DNA of 64,000 nt from NCBI GenBank assembly GCA_022818135.1, contig JAFMSR010000008.1, positions 5,387,679 to 5,451,678 on the forward strand, given 5' to 3'. Below are positions 22,954 to 35,045 of the stretch, in pieces. This DNA comes from Saxidomus purpurata. Its lineage: Eukaryota; Mollusca; Bivalvia; Venerida; Veneridae. The notes beneath the pieces were generated by a model, which was not told where the DNA came from, searched no databases, and worked only from the letters and a program-made list of their open reading frames with translations. The position numbers and the translations under genes were made by a program. Each line of letters begins with the position of its first letter. Position 1 is the stretch's first letter.

Positions 22954-25200
22954 TAATGATTAAATACAAATGATTATTAAAATAATTGGTAACTTTCAAG
23001 GATCAGCTATTAAATTAAAGTAAATATATATTCTACACTGTCCTCTGCTCCTATGATAAACATCGCCTCTCAGGACACTGAAGTACCCGTAGGAATTGAA
23101 GCTATCTATCTATTACAACTGAATGATATTTTTCCTACGTAAAAGTCAGATGATCCTATTGCAGTCCGACTTAGGGATTGGTTGAAAAAAGTACAGGGAA
23201 AACCGTAAAATTAAATGAGGCATTACCTGATTGGTAGAAAAGGTTGTGTTTACAAATGAAAAATACTCATTTGAAAAATAAAATGCAATGTTTTCTGCAC
23301 GCGAATGAATATTTTAGGAGTGGTTATCTTAATAAATAACACTGAAAACGCCATATGAATAGAAGGTGTACACATGCGGTTTAGACCCCTAAATCTCACC
23401 TGACTGAGTGGGGTGGTTGTCTCCCTTGCCAAATTGTAAATAACTGGGTTGGTTAAGCCCATACAAAAACAGCATTTTCTGGTGTCTGAGAGACTAATCT
23501 GTTCGTAAAAAAAACAATTTCATTGGTCAACACTCTATAGGTGGGTATGATACAGGGTCACCTTTTGACTAGATTTATAATGTTAGTCAATGGGGAAAAC
23601 AAAAGGAGTATCTGACCTAAACATAGATTCAGAGTAAATGACAATGTATCTGTTTTCCTAAGTTTTATATGCGAGATATCTCATGAAACTTGTTTATTTG
23701 CATAATTCTATATTTTAGCAAGGACTTAAATGCCGAAAAACGGATGTAAATATTTTGTTCACGAAATTGTGGCTAAAATAGATGTGCCAGTGTGGTAAAA
23801 TGGGGATATTTCATAACATTTAAGCTTAAATGAGTAGCAACCGATTGAACATGCGTGAGCGCAATGTTTTATCAAATTTACAATGAAAAACCATTGAAAT
23901 ATTTTCAGTTTATAAGTACTATTTGTGATATGAGAGTCTTTATACGTAAATTCATGTCGCAGCTGTCAAAGTAAGGGCGGGTAATTTAGAACTGAGAGAT
24001 GGGCACCGTGGTACTTTTTAAAGAAATACAGGTTATTTTCAATGAATCCGTCTCTTAAATGTGCATTTAGTGAATAAAATTGTGTCTCTCATGAAACTTT
24101 ACATAAGATAAAATGCGAAACGGAAGTCTGAATAAGTACGTAGGCAAATATCGCCTGCTAGTGGGTGTTTCTATGTATAGGAGCAAATTGGTGTCGGCTC
24201 TTTTAGTACGTAACTGGCACAAATCAGTATAGAAACCTTTATTTACAAGGTTGGTGACTGCACAAGACATTTTAAACATTTAAATGGAATGCCGTTTTGC
24301 AAAACTGCATCGGATTTGCCAGTAATGACAGCAATTTCGCCTGAAAACATCTCGAGAGTGTTCCAAATTACCTCCCTTTATTAACAAAATTTGCTGATTT
24401 ACGCTCTTTTACGCCTCGTGTCTAAATATTAAAAAGCTAGAGGGCTATTTTTCATCGACATGTGTCCGAATGTTGTTAGTAACACATCAAAATGCTATTT
24501 CCGAGCCAATGAAAATGTTAAAAAATACGCCAAAATATGTGCAATTTTTTGCCTTCAGAGTTAAGTAATTTGAATGTGATAAGTCAAAGTCGGCTATATT
24601 TTATATTCACATAAAGCATTCAAGTATTCTCAACAATACAGAAACATTAAAAACAAATGCAGTACTGCAGTTATATGCAAATAGCTAGTTAAAAATGATA
24701 GCTTGAGGAATTTTCCGCTGTCATTTGGGCCTAAAGCCCCCCTTATTAAGACCAGTTATTTCAGGCATATGAGAAGCAGCCGTTCAAACGGCGATTTTTT
24801 TGCATAGTATCAGTGTTTCATTCATTTTCGTTAAAAGTCTATTAGCACTTTCATTTTAAATGATGCTTAGCACACGGGTGAATGTCAATTTCTTGAAAAT
24901 TTCTTCGTTTTGGAGGGGGTGGGGTAAGAAAATAAGCAGTTTCAAGCACAGTGAATGCTGAATTGATTAAATAAGCTCATCAAAACGTAGATCACACTTT
25001 GCTGCACTATTATCCTTGCCTATCAAAAAAATGTAAATCAGATCCTACCCGTCGTGCTATTTAGGTCTATAATTTTAAGCATACTTACAATAAAAGTAAA
25101 ATAAAGCAATATTTTAGAGCAGAAATGTTTGTTTTATGATGCAGAGAGATGATTTTGTCTATTGAAAAATTAAGATCTGTCTTTAAATCCTATCAATATT
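22954..25200. other. Intergenic, nothing recognised
   Basis: This AT-rich sequence has only short open frames. I see no exon chain, RNA gene or clear transposon end. Confidence 0.4.
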
Positions 25201-25212
25201 GTATGTGTCCCC

Positions 25213-25393
25213 AGACAGCAAGGCATCGGCGAGAAAATCTCTCAAACACTACATTACAGATTACCTACGTCCATCTTCGGACACCGCGCACGCGCGAAAT
25301 ATATGGTTTCAGTAATATTATAGTCCTAAAGTCCTAGCAATTTATATATATTTTCCGGACACTAATGCATCCGCGAGAAAATCTCTTCAACAC
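25213..25393. repeat. Short direct repeat upstream of peptide gene A
   Basis: CGAGAAAATCTCT-centred segments at 25,213-25,250 and 25,357-25,393 are similar direct copies about 144 bp apart. They lie in the 5' flank of gene A; a regulatory role is unproven. Confidence 0.4.
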
Positions 25394-25527
25394 TTTTAAA
25401 CTATACCTCGATGACACGTGACTCTGATGACACATGACGTACATCTGTACGGTCAACGATCAATTCACTTAAATCCATAGAAGGAGAAGAAAGTAAAGTT
25501 GTTATAGAAAGTTTAACTCGAGAAAGG

Positions 25528-26564
25528 ATGGACAGTAAATTCGTGTTGGTACTTCTTGGAGTGTTCTTCATTGTCGGTCTGCGCAATGTGGAGTCACAAC
25601 GTATGTACCGTTTTTTTCAATATACATATAATAAACGTATTTTTATCAGCAGGACAGACTCTTTGAAACTATTGTTTCAATGCAAATAAATGCATTTCCA
25701 TTATCATGGATACTTTTCTCAAGGGGGGAGGGGTAAGTGTTTTATATAAATTAGTCATGTATAAGTATTGAGGGTTTTATCTCATATTGACGTTTTTGTC
25801 CGCAATAGCATAGGGACCTGGTTGCACACATATATTTCAAAATGAATGCTAAAACATTCCAGTCTTTTACGAAAAAAATTCCGTTTCTTTTACTTAATAA
25901 TAAAGACAAGGGTGGACGGTCGCCATCTTTTTACCAAGCGGAAGCGGACATCCATATTCAACGGCATATCTACGGCCGTCTCGGCGACCCTATACGGCGA
26001 GGAACATTGTGGCAGTGTATCGAGTGCGGCCTTATTTCAGTTAATTTTGAGATGAAATAATGCTGTGGGACAAAGTTTATTTGAATAATTGTGATTAGGC
26101 CGCTATCAGCACATCGACACCATTTACCTTGGCTGTATAGGGTCGCTTCAACTACATCTTACAACAAAATGCAACTGATTTCGAAAATAAATTAGCCATT
26201 CTTTCTTTTAGTATTTTGTTCTTGCCCGGCGAATTGTCAAGGAGATCCGGGCGAAAACTGTTCTCCGTCATGCACCAATGGCAAACAGTGTTGCTTTACA
26301 TACGTACCATTGTCCCAAAAACGCAAGTTATTTACTTCATGTATGATAATATGACAGTGACACATCCGAAGGCTAACCTATTATTGTGAAAAAAAAATTC
26401 CAAAGCTAATTAAAGGATTAAATAATAATGATAAGAATGGTTTACATTCTATATATATCCATCATTAGCCCAGTACATGTTAGTGTTAGCAAAACTTTGA
26501 CTGTATGAGCAACGAAGTTTGTCACTCTTATGTGGGCTTCTTTATTCCTTCAGGTAAAAAATAG
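25528..26564 (+). CDS. Cysteine-rich secreted peptide, copy A
   Basis: Exon 1 (25,528-25,600) encodes a 24-residue signal peptide beginning MDSKFVLVLLGVFFIVG and stops in phase 1 before GTATGT. Exon 2 starts at 26,212 after TTCTTTTAG and encodes a compact module: FCSCPANC, GENCSPSC, then KQCC. The module is followed by a basic stretch. Two 3' ends are possible. A canonical donor at 26,341 (GTATGA) joined to 26,554 gives about 70 residues, eight cysteines and a terminal CKK. Read-through would stop at 26,352-26,354. A GC-type donor at 26,323 is also conceivable. The listed end assumes the spliced form. The cysteine pattern C-x-C-x3-C-x7-C-x3-C-x5-CC is not one I can assign; a defence, toxin-like or signalling role is inference only. 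Confidence 0.65.
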
Positions 26565-26821
26565 TGAGAGAGTCGAGACAATGGAACAAACAACAAGGAC
26601 GTCGTGAAATGGATACTTTATATATCATATATATATACCATATTGTGAATTATTTTAACAAAAAATTATTTTCAGCATTCATTTGGTGGTGATTTTTTAG
26701 CTTTACTGGAAGAAGTTTATATTATTAAATCTACCCGCCGTTGCTAAAATGCTATAACAAAGAAGTCCCAATTTAAAATCACAATGACGATCAAAAGTAA
26801 TATGTCTGTTTAATCAAAGTA

Positions 26822-26960
26822 TGTTCGGTAGGTTCGATCCCCACCACGACCATGTCGGAAGTGTCCTTAGGCCAAACAAAAATAATTCAACATTGCCTCT
26901 CTCTCTTCGACGTTGATTCTATCTGAAATTGGTCACGAGACCGTTTAATCTAAGGTGTAA
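26822..26960 (+). repeat. SINE-derived sequence with B-box-like GGTTCGATCCCCA
   Basis: A tRNA B-box-like motif is followed by a CCATGTCGGAAGTGTCC body. It is present at the matching place in U2 (39,370-39,500) and U3 (54,020-54,140), so it was inserted before the duplication. Confidence 0.5.
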
Positions 26961-27389
26961 GACCATGTTTCGCAATCGAGAATAAATAAATTAGTATAAA
27001 TCAATTAAAGTTTGGATATAAAATGATGTAGTGTTTAAGTTAAAAAGGTCTTCGCGAAATTCGGCTTAGCAACATATTTGTTATAAACTGTCAAGAAAAT
27101 TAATCAAAGCACTGAAAGTACTGGTAGAGTGATGACCTTAAACAACAGTAGAGGTAGTTAACGCACATAAAACCATTCTTTAGTTTCCTAAGCACAGTAG
27201 TTTGTCATTTTGTAAAAGTATAGCACAAAGTTAGATTTTTCAACAATTGGAATCAAGCCAAATCCTAATTCTCTATTCATTTCATTACAAGTACTCTTTG
27301 TAGGTAGGACAAACTGTTAGCAGTTATGGGTTCATATAACAGGAACAAAATACATGAAGAGCTATTGTTGAAGTCCACCTCCGTGGTCA

Positions 27390-28385
27390 AATAGTTAGAG
27401 TTGATGTCTTGAAATCACTGTAGATTGATGATTATGGGATTGAACTCTGCTACAAGCCATGTGTATGTATGCGAGAAAGTTGGCAGTTTCATACGGAGAT
27501 TAGGAGTCTAGTACTGATTCTTCCCAGGAGCAATGGTTCGGTGAACTGTTAAAATGACCAAAATATGTTGGAACAGGCTTTAAATTCTTACAACAAGCTA
27601 TCACTAAATATATAGTCTCATGACCTTTGACTCTAAATTGTGACTTTGATCTTAAGCTAGCACAGTTGGAACATATGTGTTACGTGTCACATTAATATTC
27701 TGAAGATTTGACCTAAGTTAATTGTTAATCTTAATAAGGGTCAAGGAGGTAAAGACTAATAAGCTTTGACCCCAAAATGACATTGACCTTGATCGAGGCA
27801 ACATTTCGACCCAACCTGCAATAAAATCCTTCAATAGGTTTGAGAAATAAAGTCCCATGACCTTTGACTCTTGCATGGTCTTGGTAAGATGAACAGTCAT
27901 ATCAAGTTTCATTCAAATCCTTAAAAGATATGGAGCATACACTGTAAATGAATCACCCCTAAGTATGACCTTGAGATGATGGGGTTTAAACATGTGTTCT
28001 GCATGTCATCTTGCTGAATTAAACATTTGACCAAAAATCCTCGAAAACCTTGACTTGTTCTAGCGGGCTTGGGACATAGGATCTACACATCGCCTTCATT
28101 AGATGAACATTTGACCAAATGTTCATTGAACTCCTTCAAATTGAGGGGACACTTAAAATTAATGACCCCTATTAAAAGTGTGACCTTAGGCCAACAGGCT
28201 TGTAATAAACGTTCTTTACGTCATCTTGATAAGATGAACATTTGACCCAAATTTCAAGAATATCCTTCAAGGGGTTCAGGACATTATGGAGCTGACACAA
28301 AATCAGCAGCCCGACTGACTGATCAACAAACAAACTGTCTGACCAACCAACCGACCAGCTGACTCCTATATACCCTCAACCTTCG
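27390..28385. repeat. SINE plus GACC-rich dispersed repeat in the U1 tail
   Basis: A tRNA-like head (GTGGTCAAATAGTTAGAG, GGGATTGAACTCTG) is followed by a long stretch of TGACCTTGA and TTTGACC motifs. It ends in GACTGACTGATCAACA and CCGACCAGCTGACTCCTATA. U2 holds it in part at 39,930-40,570. V1 and V2 hold it inverted (35,690-36,385 and 48,600-49,378). Confidence 0.65.
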
Positions 28386-29539
28386 TCGTAGGGAGATAAA
28401 AAACTTACTGCTGCCGTTTACTAACGGTCCCTTGCAATAAATTTGCTTGTTCCTGTAATAACTGTACTTACATTTAACAGGAAACCAAATTATTCAACGC
28501 AGTCTTTGTGCCATAAAAGCTACGTAAGACATGAATAGGAATGAATATGATCTTGTTTAAAAGCTCTTTTTAATGGACCGTATATAGTGTGCAATTGCTA
28601 CATTGAATGATGAATATTTTAATTAACGCTTAGTCATCACTAAACTTTTGAAACATCCAAAAGGAACTGACCAGTTATACAACTTCCACACAAAACTTTG
28701 TAAGCCTTTCACATCAATAGCAGCAATATCATGATGGTCATCTGACTGTTTCTTTTCAGTAAACCTCCCATCTTTTATGCCCAATATAAGGTAGTCTACA
28801 GTATATTAATTTGAGCATATCATATGTACATACATTGCATATTATATTATTGCAAAGCTTCTTGGTCAGACTAAAAGACAAGTGTACCTAAAAAATAAAA
28901 TCAAATTTTCTCAATTTTTATTTAAAACTATTGCTACGGAATCATACATTGAGACAGTTGCTTTTTTAGATAGCTTTTTTTTACTATTATGTGCATGTAC
29001 AAAAACGTCTTAATAACATATTTAGTACACATGATTTTTAATTTGTCACAAGTTAATAGTAAGTGGAAGTACCAAGTTCAGACTTCATTACAGACAGTTA
29101 TTAAAATATTTAGGTGTTTTTAAACATTAATAAATTTAAACGGAACATGTAAATTATCCAATTTACACTGCCAATAACCTTCATGAGAAGTAGATAACTA
29201 AATAGTATTACCGAACCCTATTTTTTTAACAAATCATAAACTGCATGCTTTTGTTGCATACATGTATCTGGAACCCCTCCCCCCACCCCCCACCCCCCTC
29301 CTATTGGTAAAGCTGACTTGAAATCACTATAGCCTCTCATTGACAGAGGGCCATGGGTTTAAGTCCTTTACCGATAACGGCTCTTTTGTGCAGGACAGGG
29401 TTCTAGTACAGAACATAAAAGGATGAATTTAAATTCCAATCAGGGGTCAATTACCGTGGCATTAAATCATAGAGTAAATGTTTAACAAAAAATAAAGATA
29501 GTAATGTAAACAAGGCTGAACTAGTATTGGTATAACACA

Positions 29540-29640
29540 TTAAAGAAGTCCCAACCTGGGCAGTATATATGAGATGGTAAGTGGCCGTGGGTTTTCTCTG
29601 GGTTCCTCCAGCAATAAGGTACGTCACTATATATGCCATT
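29540..29640. repeat. V-SINE-like core segment
   Basis: GGGTTTTCTCTGGGTTCCTCC resembles the conserved central domain of V-type SINEs. It is repeated in U2 (40,720-40,800) and U3 (55,650-55,700). Assignment to V-SINEs is from memory of the motif. Confidence 0.4.
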
Positions 29641-30084
29641 ACCTGTGCAGTAAATTCAAAAGTTTTGCATTAGCTTACGTTTGTATTTGTTGTTTGTATC
29701 CTGCTGACTTCTAATAAGGTTATTATTTTTATTTTTTTTTAAACACAACTTAATGGACTCTTCTCTTAATTGGGTCATCATGACAGGTACTTCAGCCCCT
29801 AGTCAGTTCACCTTACATGGTTCAGGCTCAATAACTAGATATGATGCTTGCATTTCAAAATAGGAAAATAAGAAATTAATCAATTATATCTTTAATAAGA
29901 ATTTTCAAGTTTTTCCAAGAAAAAATAATAATACTTATGATTTTAATAGTTTCCCCAGTTTGACATTTTTTAATTATTTAAGTATTTCAACTTAATTCAT
30001 CACAATTCAGTTCACATTTTTGCTTTATAAAAGCTATTTCTCCAAATGTTTGATGCCCATTTTCAATCATATTAAACAAGTGAA

Positions 30085-30265
30085 AACACAACTGGTCCGT
30101 GGTCCAGTGGTTAACGCTAAGGACTACCAATCGGGAGTTTTCTGGTACGAATTCCGAACGGGGTACCTGAAATTGCACAAACGCTTTTCAGTGTTTCCAA
30201 CCCATATGTTCCTATGTATGAGTTTTGCCGTTGATATCCATATTTCCAACGCCCCCATAATAGTT
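30085..30265 (+). repeat. SINE family C copy
   Basis: The tRNA-like head GGTCCAGTGGTTAACGCTAA is followed by a GTACCTGAAATT and ACGCTTTTCAGTGTTTCC body. Other copies are at 34,870-35,045 (minus), 41,243-41,430, 47,795-47,972 (minus) and 56,109-56,240 (head lost). Confidence 0.7.
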
Positions 30266-30275
30266 TATTAATATT

Positions 30276-30440
30276 TAAGGTTTCGGGGGATAGTGCAAGA
30301 TACACAACGTGTCCCATTCTAGAGACACCGCTGGTTCTGTTACATTCCTAGTATACAGCACAGATACATGGGACCTTATTTTTTAGGTAAGGATTACATT
30401 GGTCCACTGCATTACCACTGGACCATTGATCCGCTCCTTT
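30276..30440 (-). repeat. SINE family B copy
   Basis: It begins TTTCGGGGGATAGTGCAAGA and ends with the reverse of the tRNA-like head (ACTGGACCATTGATCCGCTCC region). It directly follows family C and precedes family A, the same cluster found inverted in V1 and V2. Confidence 0.65.
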
Positions 30441-30484
30441 CCCACCTATTAACAGATGAACTGGTTTAAAAGAGGTTATATAGT

Positions 30485-30760
30485 CTAGGTTCGGTGGTCG
30501 AGTCGTTAATGGTTTGGACTATCAATCCGAAGGTCCCCGGTTTGAATCCCAGCCAAGGCACTTGGAATTTCAGACACGCTTTTCAGATTATATACCGGGC
30601 ATGTAAAAGAAACTATTCGTAAAAGAGCTAGGGTCTGGTACCCGGATTCCCTTGTATCTGTATCTGTCTCTGTTCAACATGCGCCTGTCGGGAGTCTTGG
30701 CAAGTTCACCAAGGGAGAAGTCCCAGGGTTGACCTTTAATCTTGAACATTTGTTTTGAAT
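30485..30760 (+). repeat. SINE family A copy
   Basis: The head TCGGTGGTCGAGTCGTTAA and B box GGTTTGAATCCC are followed by a body with GGGCATGTAAAAGAA and TATCTGTCTCTG. It is related to 19,085-19,433 in the opposite orientation. Confidence 0.65.
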
Positions 30761-31330
30761 TAGTTCTTTTACGACGAAAGCGTTAACTGGGCTTAACTGA
30801 GTCGCCTTTATACTTATAAGTCTCGCGGAAAGATGTACATGTAGCGAGTTATTCATTCACTGCCGTGTGCACTTAAAACAAAATTAATATCAAAGACAAT
30901 ATCAATTAATATCTAAGACATATGTGGCACAGGGCCTTCGTTCAAGGACAACACCTCGTCCTCGGTCGAGATTCGAACCCGGGATTTACCTAGCCGGATA
31001 TGAATCTCGGAGCTATCGATGCGACCAATAGTTTCAGTTGTAAGGGTCTTTACCGAATGTAAATAATTCAATCACGACTTAATCCGTTTTTTTTTTATTT
31101 AACGTCGGTCCGGTTTTTAAAAGTTATATATTTAAAAATATATATGCACAAATTGAGTTGCATGTGAATGCGTGTTTTGTATCGACCAAGGGCCCTGAAT
31201 ATGCACCTATCATCAACTATCATCACTAATATCATCACTGTGTCACATTATGTTCGAAGTTCGAATTATTTATTTTTCAATAACACTGATACAGACGGGA
31301 TATCGGTTGAAAAACTCATCCGAAAAACCA
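30761..31330. other. Spacer with a tRNA-like fragment
   Basis: There is no gene. Positions 30,955-31,025 hold an inverted B-box-like GATTCGAACCCGGGA next to an ATCTCGGAGC arm, probably another SINE head. The remainder is AT-rich and unassigned. Confidence 0.4.
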
Positions 31331-32432
31331 TTAATTACGTTAGAGGGGAGCTGTTGATCGAACCGGTGATCCCTTGAGAACGTTACAGCTCAGTGCTTAT
31401 AGTCAGTGTTGTCATGTATTTTATACAAAAGCCTTGTTAATTAAGACGTGGTGTTGAGAAGACACTTTTTATCTGTTACCTGCGAGACCTTGTCTGAGGT
31501 TGTTGCGATATGCAAGTGGTCTAATGCGTTCTTGTCGATTTCGCCGTACGTTAACTCCTTGTAATAAATTTACAAAACTAATATTTGAGACACTGTAACA
31601 TGAAAACTCAACTACTTCAAAAGAAAGGTTTATAAGTCGAAATGAACGCCAGGTGTTGCATAGTTTGGCACAATAGTTTTCGAAAAAGTACTATCATATC
31701 TCAAATGCACCCCTTTCACAGGTTGATTACTTCTGCTCTTTTTTTAAATACAATGTATTTGACTTTACCTGAAAGTACACGGTAAACAACTTCGAACTAC
31801 TTAATATTTCTACAATGTTTATGACATACAACCATACACTCCAAATGGCAATATTTTGCTACGTCAAAGGCCATAACTTTGTTTTATCGGATACTCGGTA
31901 CACACCGATTAATAAATCTGTAATGTTTTATGGCACTTTGTTTTTAACTTTTGGAGGTACGTAAAACACAACCGTTTGGGCAAGGAGTATGCTCTTTGTA
32001 TAGTAATAAAGATATCGGATCAGAACAGGGCTAAATTCTGCCCCCTGTTCTAAAATTGCCAAAATATGGAATCACTGAAGGTGAGTTCATGACATAGACT
32101 TCTGTATCCCTAGAGCATGTGTTACACAACAAAACCAGTAACGTTATCATCTGGTAATAAAATTGAAATCTCCTAACCTCCTGGCATGAAATAAGACTTT
32201 TACAGAGAAAGCTTACCAGTTTATTAAAACCAAGATGATTCAAAGGTTCTAGTCAGTTAACTTCTTTAATTTTTTGGGATAGTTTAAAAAATATTTCAAT
32301 TACTTTATTAAGCAAATAAGTTATTTGAACTAAATGAATTCTTAAAAAGAAGCCTTTGCATTTTAATGGATTACAAAAATTAGAATACAGTAAACGACTC
32401 GGTGTTCTTGTTGAATATGCTACATCGTATAT

Positions 32433-32735
32433 TATACAATTATAGACTAATTTTGAGGTCAATACATAGTTTTGCGGACCTGTTAACTTCGTCCTCGGTC
32501 AATATCACTTTTAACAGGTCCGCAAAACTATGTATTGACCGACACATTAGTCTATAATCATTATATCGTATACCTCATAAAGAGTAGTGAAAATCACACG
32601 AAAATATAACAGAAATGACGTCTTAAAATCCGTGCAGGTCTACACATCATTTCCAGGTCTACACATACTTTTGCAGACCCAGCACATGAGCGCTATCGGC
32701 CAATCAGGATTAAGTATTTATGACAGGTATACGAT
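32433..32735. mobile_element. ~300-bp insertion with hairpin, present in V1 and absent in V2
   Basis: V2 reads straight through GCTACATCGTATATTGTAAG at ~45,430. V1 has about 300 extra bases at that point. The insert contains two ~46-bp arms (32,441-32,487 and 32,513-32,560) that are reverse complements around ACATAGTTTTGCGGACCTGT. It looks like a non-autonomous fold-back element. Confidence 0.6.
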
Positions 32736-33870
32736 ATTGTAAGTTAAAACACGTCCCCGTGATGTGAATATTTTTCCGGGTAGTGCAAATTCATATCATT
32801 TTGTAGAAATATAATTTATTTCGGGTATGCAACATTCGGAATAGCATTTTACTCTGCAAGCTTGGTAAGATTTTATCCAAAACATTTAAAATTAATTAAG
32901 ATAGATGCGGCAATTAAAATAGAATACCGTTTGATAACGTGATGGATGTTCGGGAAATATTTTTCGGATAGGTCGGACGTTCTAAATTTACGCGGATTTT
33001 GAATTTGCGATGATATTGATTTTGCGAAAAATAGCGAAAATAATACCGGATTAACAGTATTCAAGTTTAGAACTCATTGATGCTTTTTTTCCCTAAACCA
33101 TGCTCGTACTGTATGGAACAGAGAAGGACACGTTTTTTGTCCCTTGCTTGTTTCGTCGTGACCTTGACATTAGGTTCTTGGTTTTCTAACTTCAAAAAAA
33201 TTATGAGTACGTTCTCCGTTTTATTTTAAACTTTGTTTCATTTAAGTTATTGCGTTGAAAATGTTAGAACATAGCAGGGCTTATTTCATTTACACAAATT
33301 AATTTTATATCAAGTCCGAGGATACAAAGGATAGCCAAACTAAGGTGGGTTTCCTCTAAATTCAACGGGAATGAAACTCTTCTATAGATTAATTTTTTAT
33401 TTTGGTTAAAACTATGGTAGTGTTCTTAGTCTAGGAGTATTTATCAAGGATTATTGTCTTTCTTAAAATTATGATGGTCACTTTGAACGGTAAAATCACT
33501 TTAATATTTTTAAAAGGCCGTCATTTCTCATAGTTGGATGATTCATCCTCCTGTGTGTAAGTCTGCCAGATGTTGTATCCACTATTCGATGCTGTTTAGG
33601 AAGTACTTTATATATTATGTCCTCTTACGATTTTACAGAAATACATTTTTCTAATCTTACGGAGATCGACTTCAAAGGATATAAATGAGTTTGAACATAC
33701 CATGTTGATTTGTCATAATCGTGAGATGTACAGATGTGCAGTATAGCATTTTAATCTAAATGCTTCTGAAAAAAAACAATCAATACATATGCACAATTTT
33801 TAATGACACAGCCTGTAACTTAATAGAAGTCCATTTAATGCACGCAAAGATCAATATGTGCTCATTATAA

Positions 33871-33895
33871 GAGCGATGACGTCATCATCGCTCTA
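33871..33895. promoter_or_regulatory. Palindrome with CRE-like TGACGTCA at the V1 homology boundary
   Basis: An AGAGCGATGACGTCATC-type palindrome occurs here and at ~46,590 (V2), ~56,963 (U3) and half at ~42,243 (U2). Inverted homology between V and U begins at this palindrome. It may be a transposon terminus or a recombination point; a transcription-factor role is only suggested by the CRE core. Confidence 0.5.
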
Positions 33896-34354
33896 TAGTT
33901 AACAGTATACCAGAAAATTGAGAAATTTAACTTTCATCAAAATACAGTATGATCCTCATGCCTCCGCGTCTGTAGTAAAGAGTTCCGTAAGTTTATACAA
34001 ACCATTCGATAAAAACATGCATGAGATGAAACAATGCACATGTATATGTGTACCTATTTCAATTCGAAACGTTCTTATGAGGGGAAGCAACAAAATATAA
34101 ACGGAAAAGTATGCATAACTTCTTTAAAGTTCTATCTAATTATAAATATCTTTTCAGATATTAATTTTCTCAAACCTGATTATATCTAGAATACTTCGAT
34201 AGTAAATTATCATTATTTTTGTAGTAGTCATTTCATCTCTTGATTATTCTGTGTGCAGGGTGGTATGGTTTAGATTGATTAGAATTTCAGCCGACCCTAG
34301 GAGTTCCCCTTAGGTGAAACAGGTTGAAGAAACAGATGCAAACATTGGAATACG

Positions 34355-34590
34355 GATTTCTTTGATTGTTTAATATTCCTGGACGTCCCTGTGATGTAGT
34401 TCTCCCCTTGACAGGCGTACGTTAAAGAGAGACAGATGCAGATACAAGGGAATCTGGAATCTCTTTAACGAATAGACTCCTTGGTTCTTTTACATGCCTG
34501 GTGTATAGCACTGAAAAGCCGGCTGGGATTCGAACTTGGGACCTCCGGATTGGTAGACCAGACCGCTAACCACTCGACCACCGCACCTAG
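34355..34590 (-). repeat. SINE family A copy (V1)
   Basis: The minus-strand head ends at GACCACCGCACCTAG, with the inverted B box GGGATTCGAACTTGGGA. The body contains TTCTTTTACATGCCTGGTG. The V2 counterpart is at 47,300-47,527. Confidence 0.65.
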
Positions 34591-34645
34591 ACTATATATT
34601 CTCTACGTTTTAAACAGGATCAAATGTAGATAGGTGGGAAAAGGG

Positions 34646-34866
34646 CGGATCAGTGGTTCAGCGGTTACGGACTAGACCAATATAATCCAGGGATCGCAGG
34701 CTTAATCCCCAGCTCTTCCATAAACATAACTAATAGTTTTTTCGGATAAGACCTAAAAACCGAGGTCCCCTGTATCTGTGCTAAACACTGGGAATGTTAA
34801 ATAACCAGGGGTGTCTCTAGAATCGGACACATTCTGTATATTGCACTATCCCCTGAAACCTAAAAT
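34646..34866 (+). repeat. SINE family B copy (V1)
   Basis: The tRNA-like head GGATCAGTGGTTCAGCGGTT and B-box-like GCTTAATCCCC are followed by a body ending GCACTATCCCCTGAAACC. The V2 counterpart is at 47,577-47,795. Confidence 0.65.
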
Positions 34867-34869
34867 ACC

Positions 34870-35045
34870 TAAAACTCTTCTGGGTGTGTTGGTTATATGG
34901 ATACCAACGGTAAACACTCATACATACAAACATATGGGTTCGGAAAGCGTTTCTGCAATTTCAGGTACCCCGATCGAAATTGGAACCAGAGACCTCCGGA
35001 TTGGTATTCCGCAGGGTTAACCACTGGACCATGGAGTTGTTTTTT
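34870..35045 (-). repeat. SINE family C copy (V1)
   Basis: Reverse complement of the 30,085-30,265 copy. The head is at the right end (GGTTAACCACTGGACCATGG). The V2 counterpart is at 47,795-47,972. Confidence 0.65.

Larger units (their letters stand above)
25400..30760 (+). repeat. Segmental duplication block U1
   Basis: Block U1 holds peptide gene A and a tail of dispersed repeats and SINEs. It is paralogous in the same orientation to U2 (~36,385-42,900) and U3 (~52,650-58,760). Anchors include the segment with TTCGGTAGGTTCGATCCCCA at 26,824, 39,370 and 54,023. Its tail (about 27,650-30,760) is also present inverted in V1 and V2. Confidence 0.8.
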
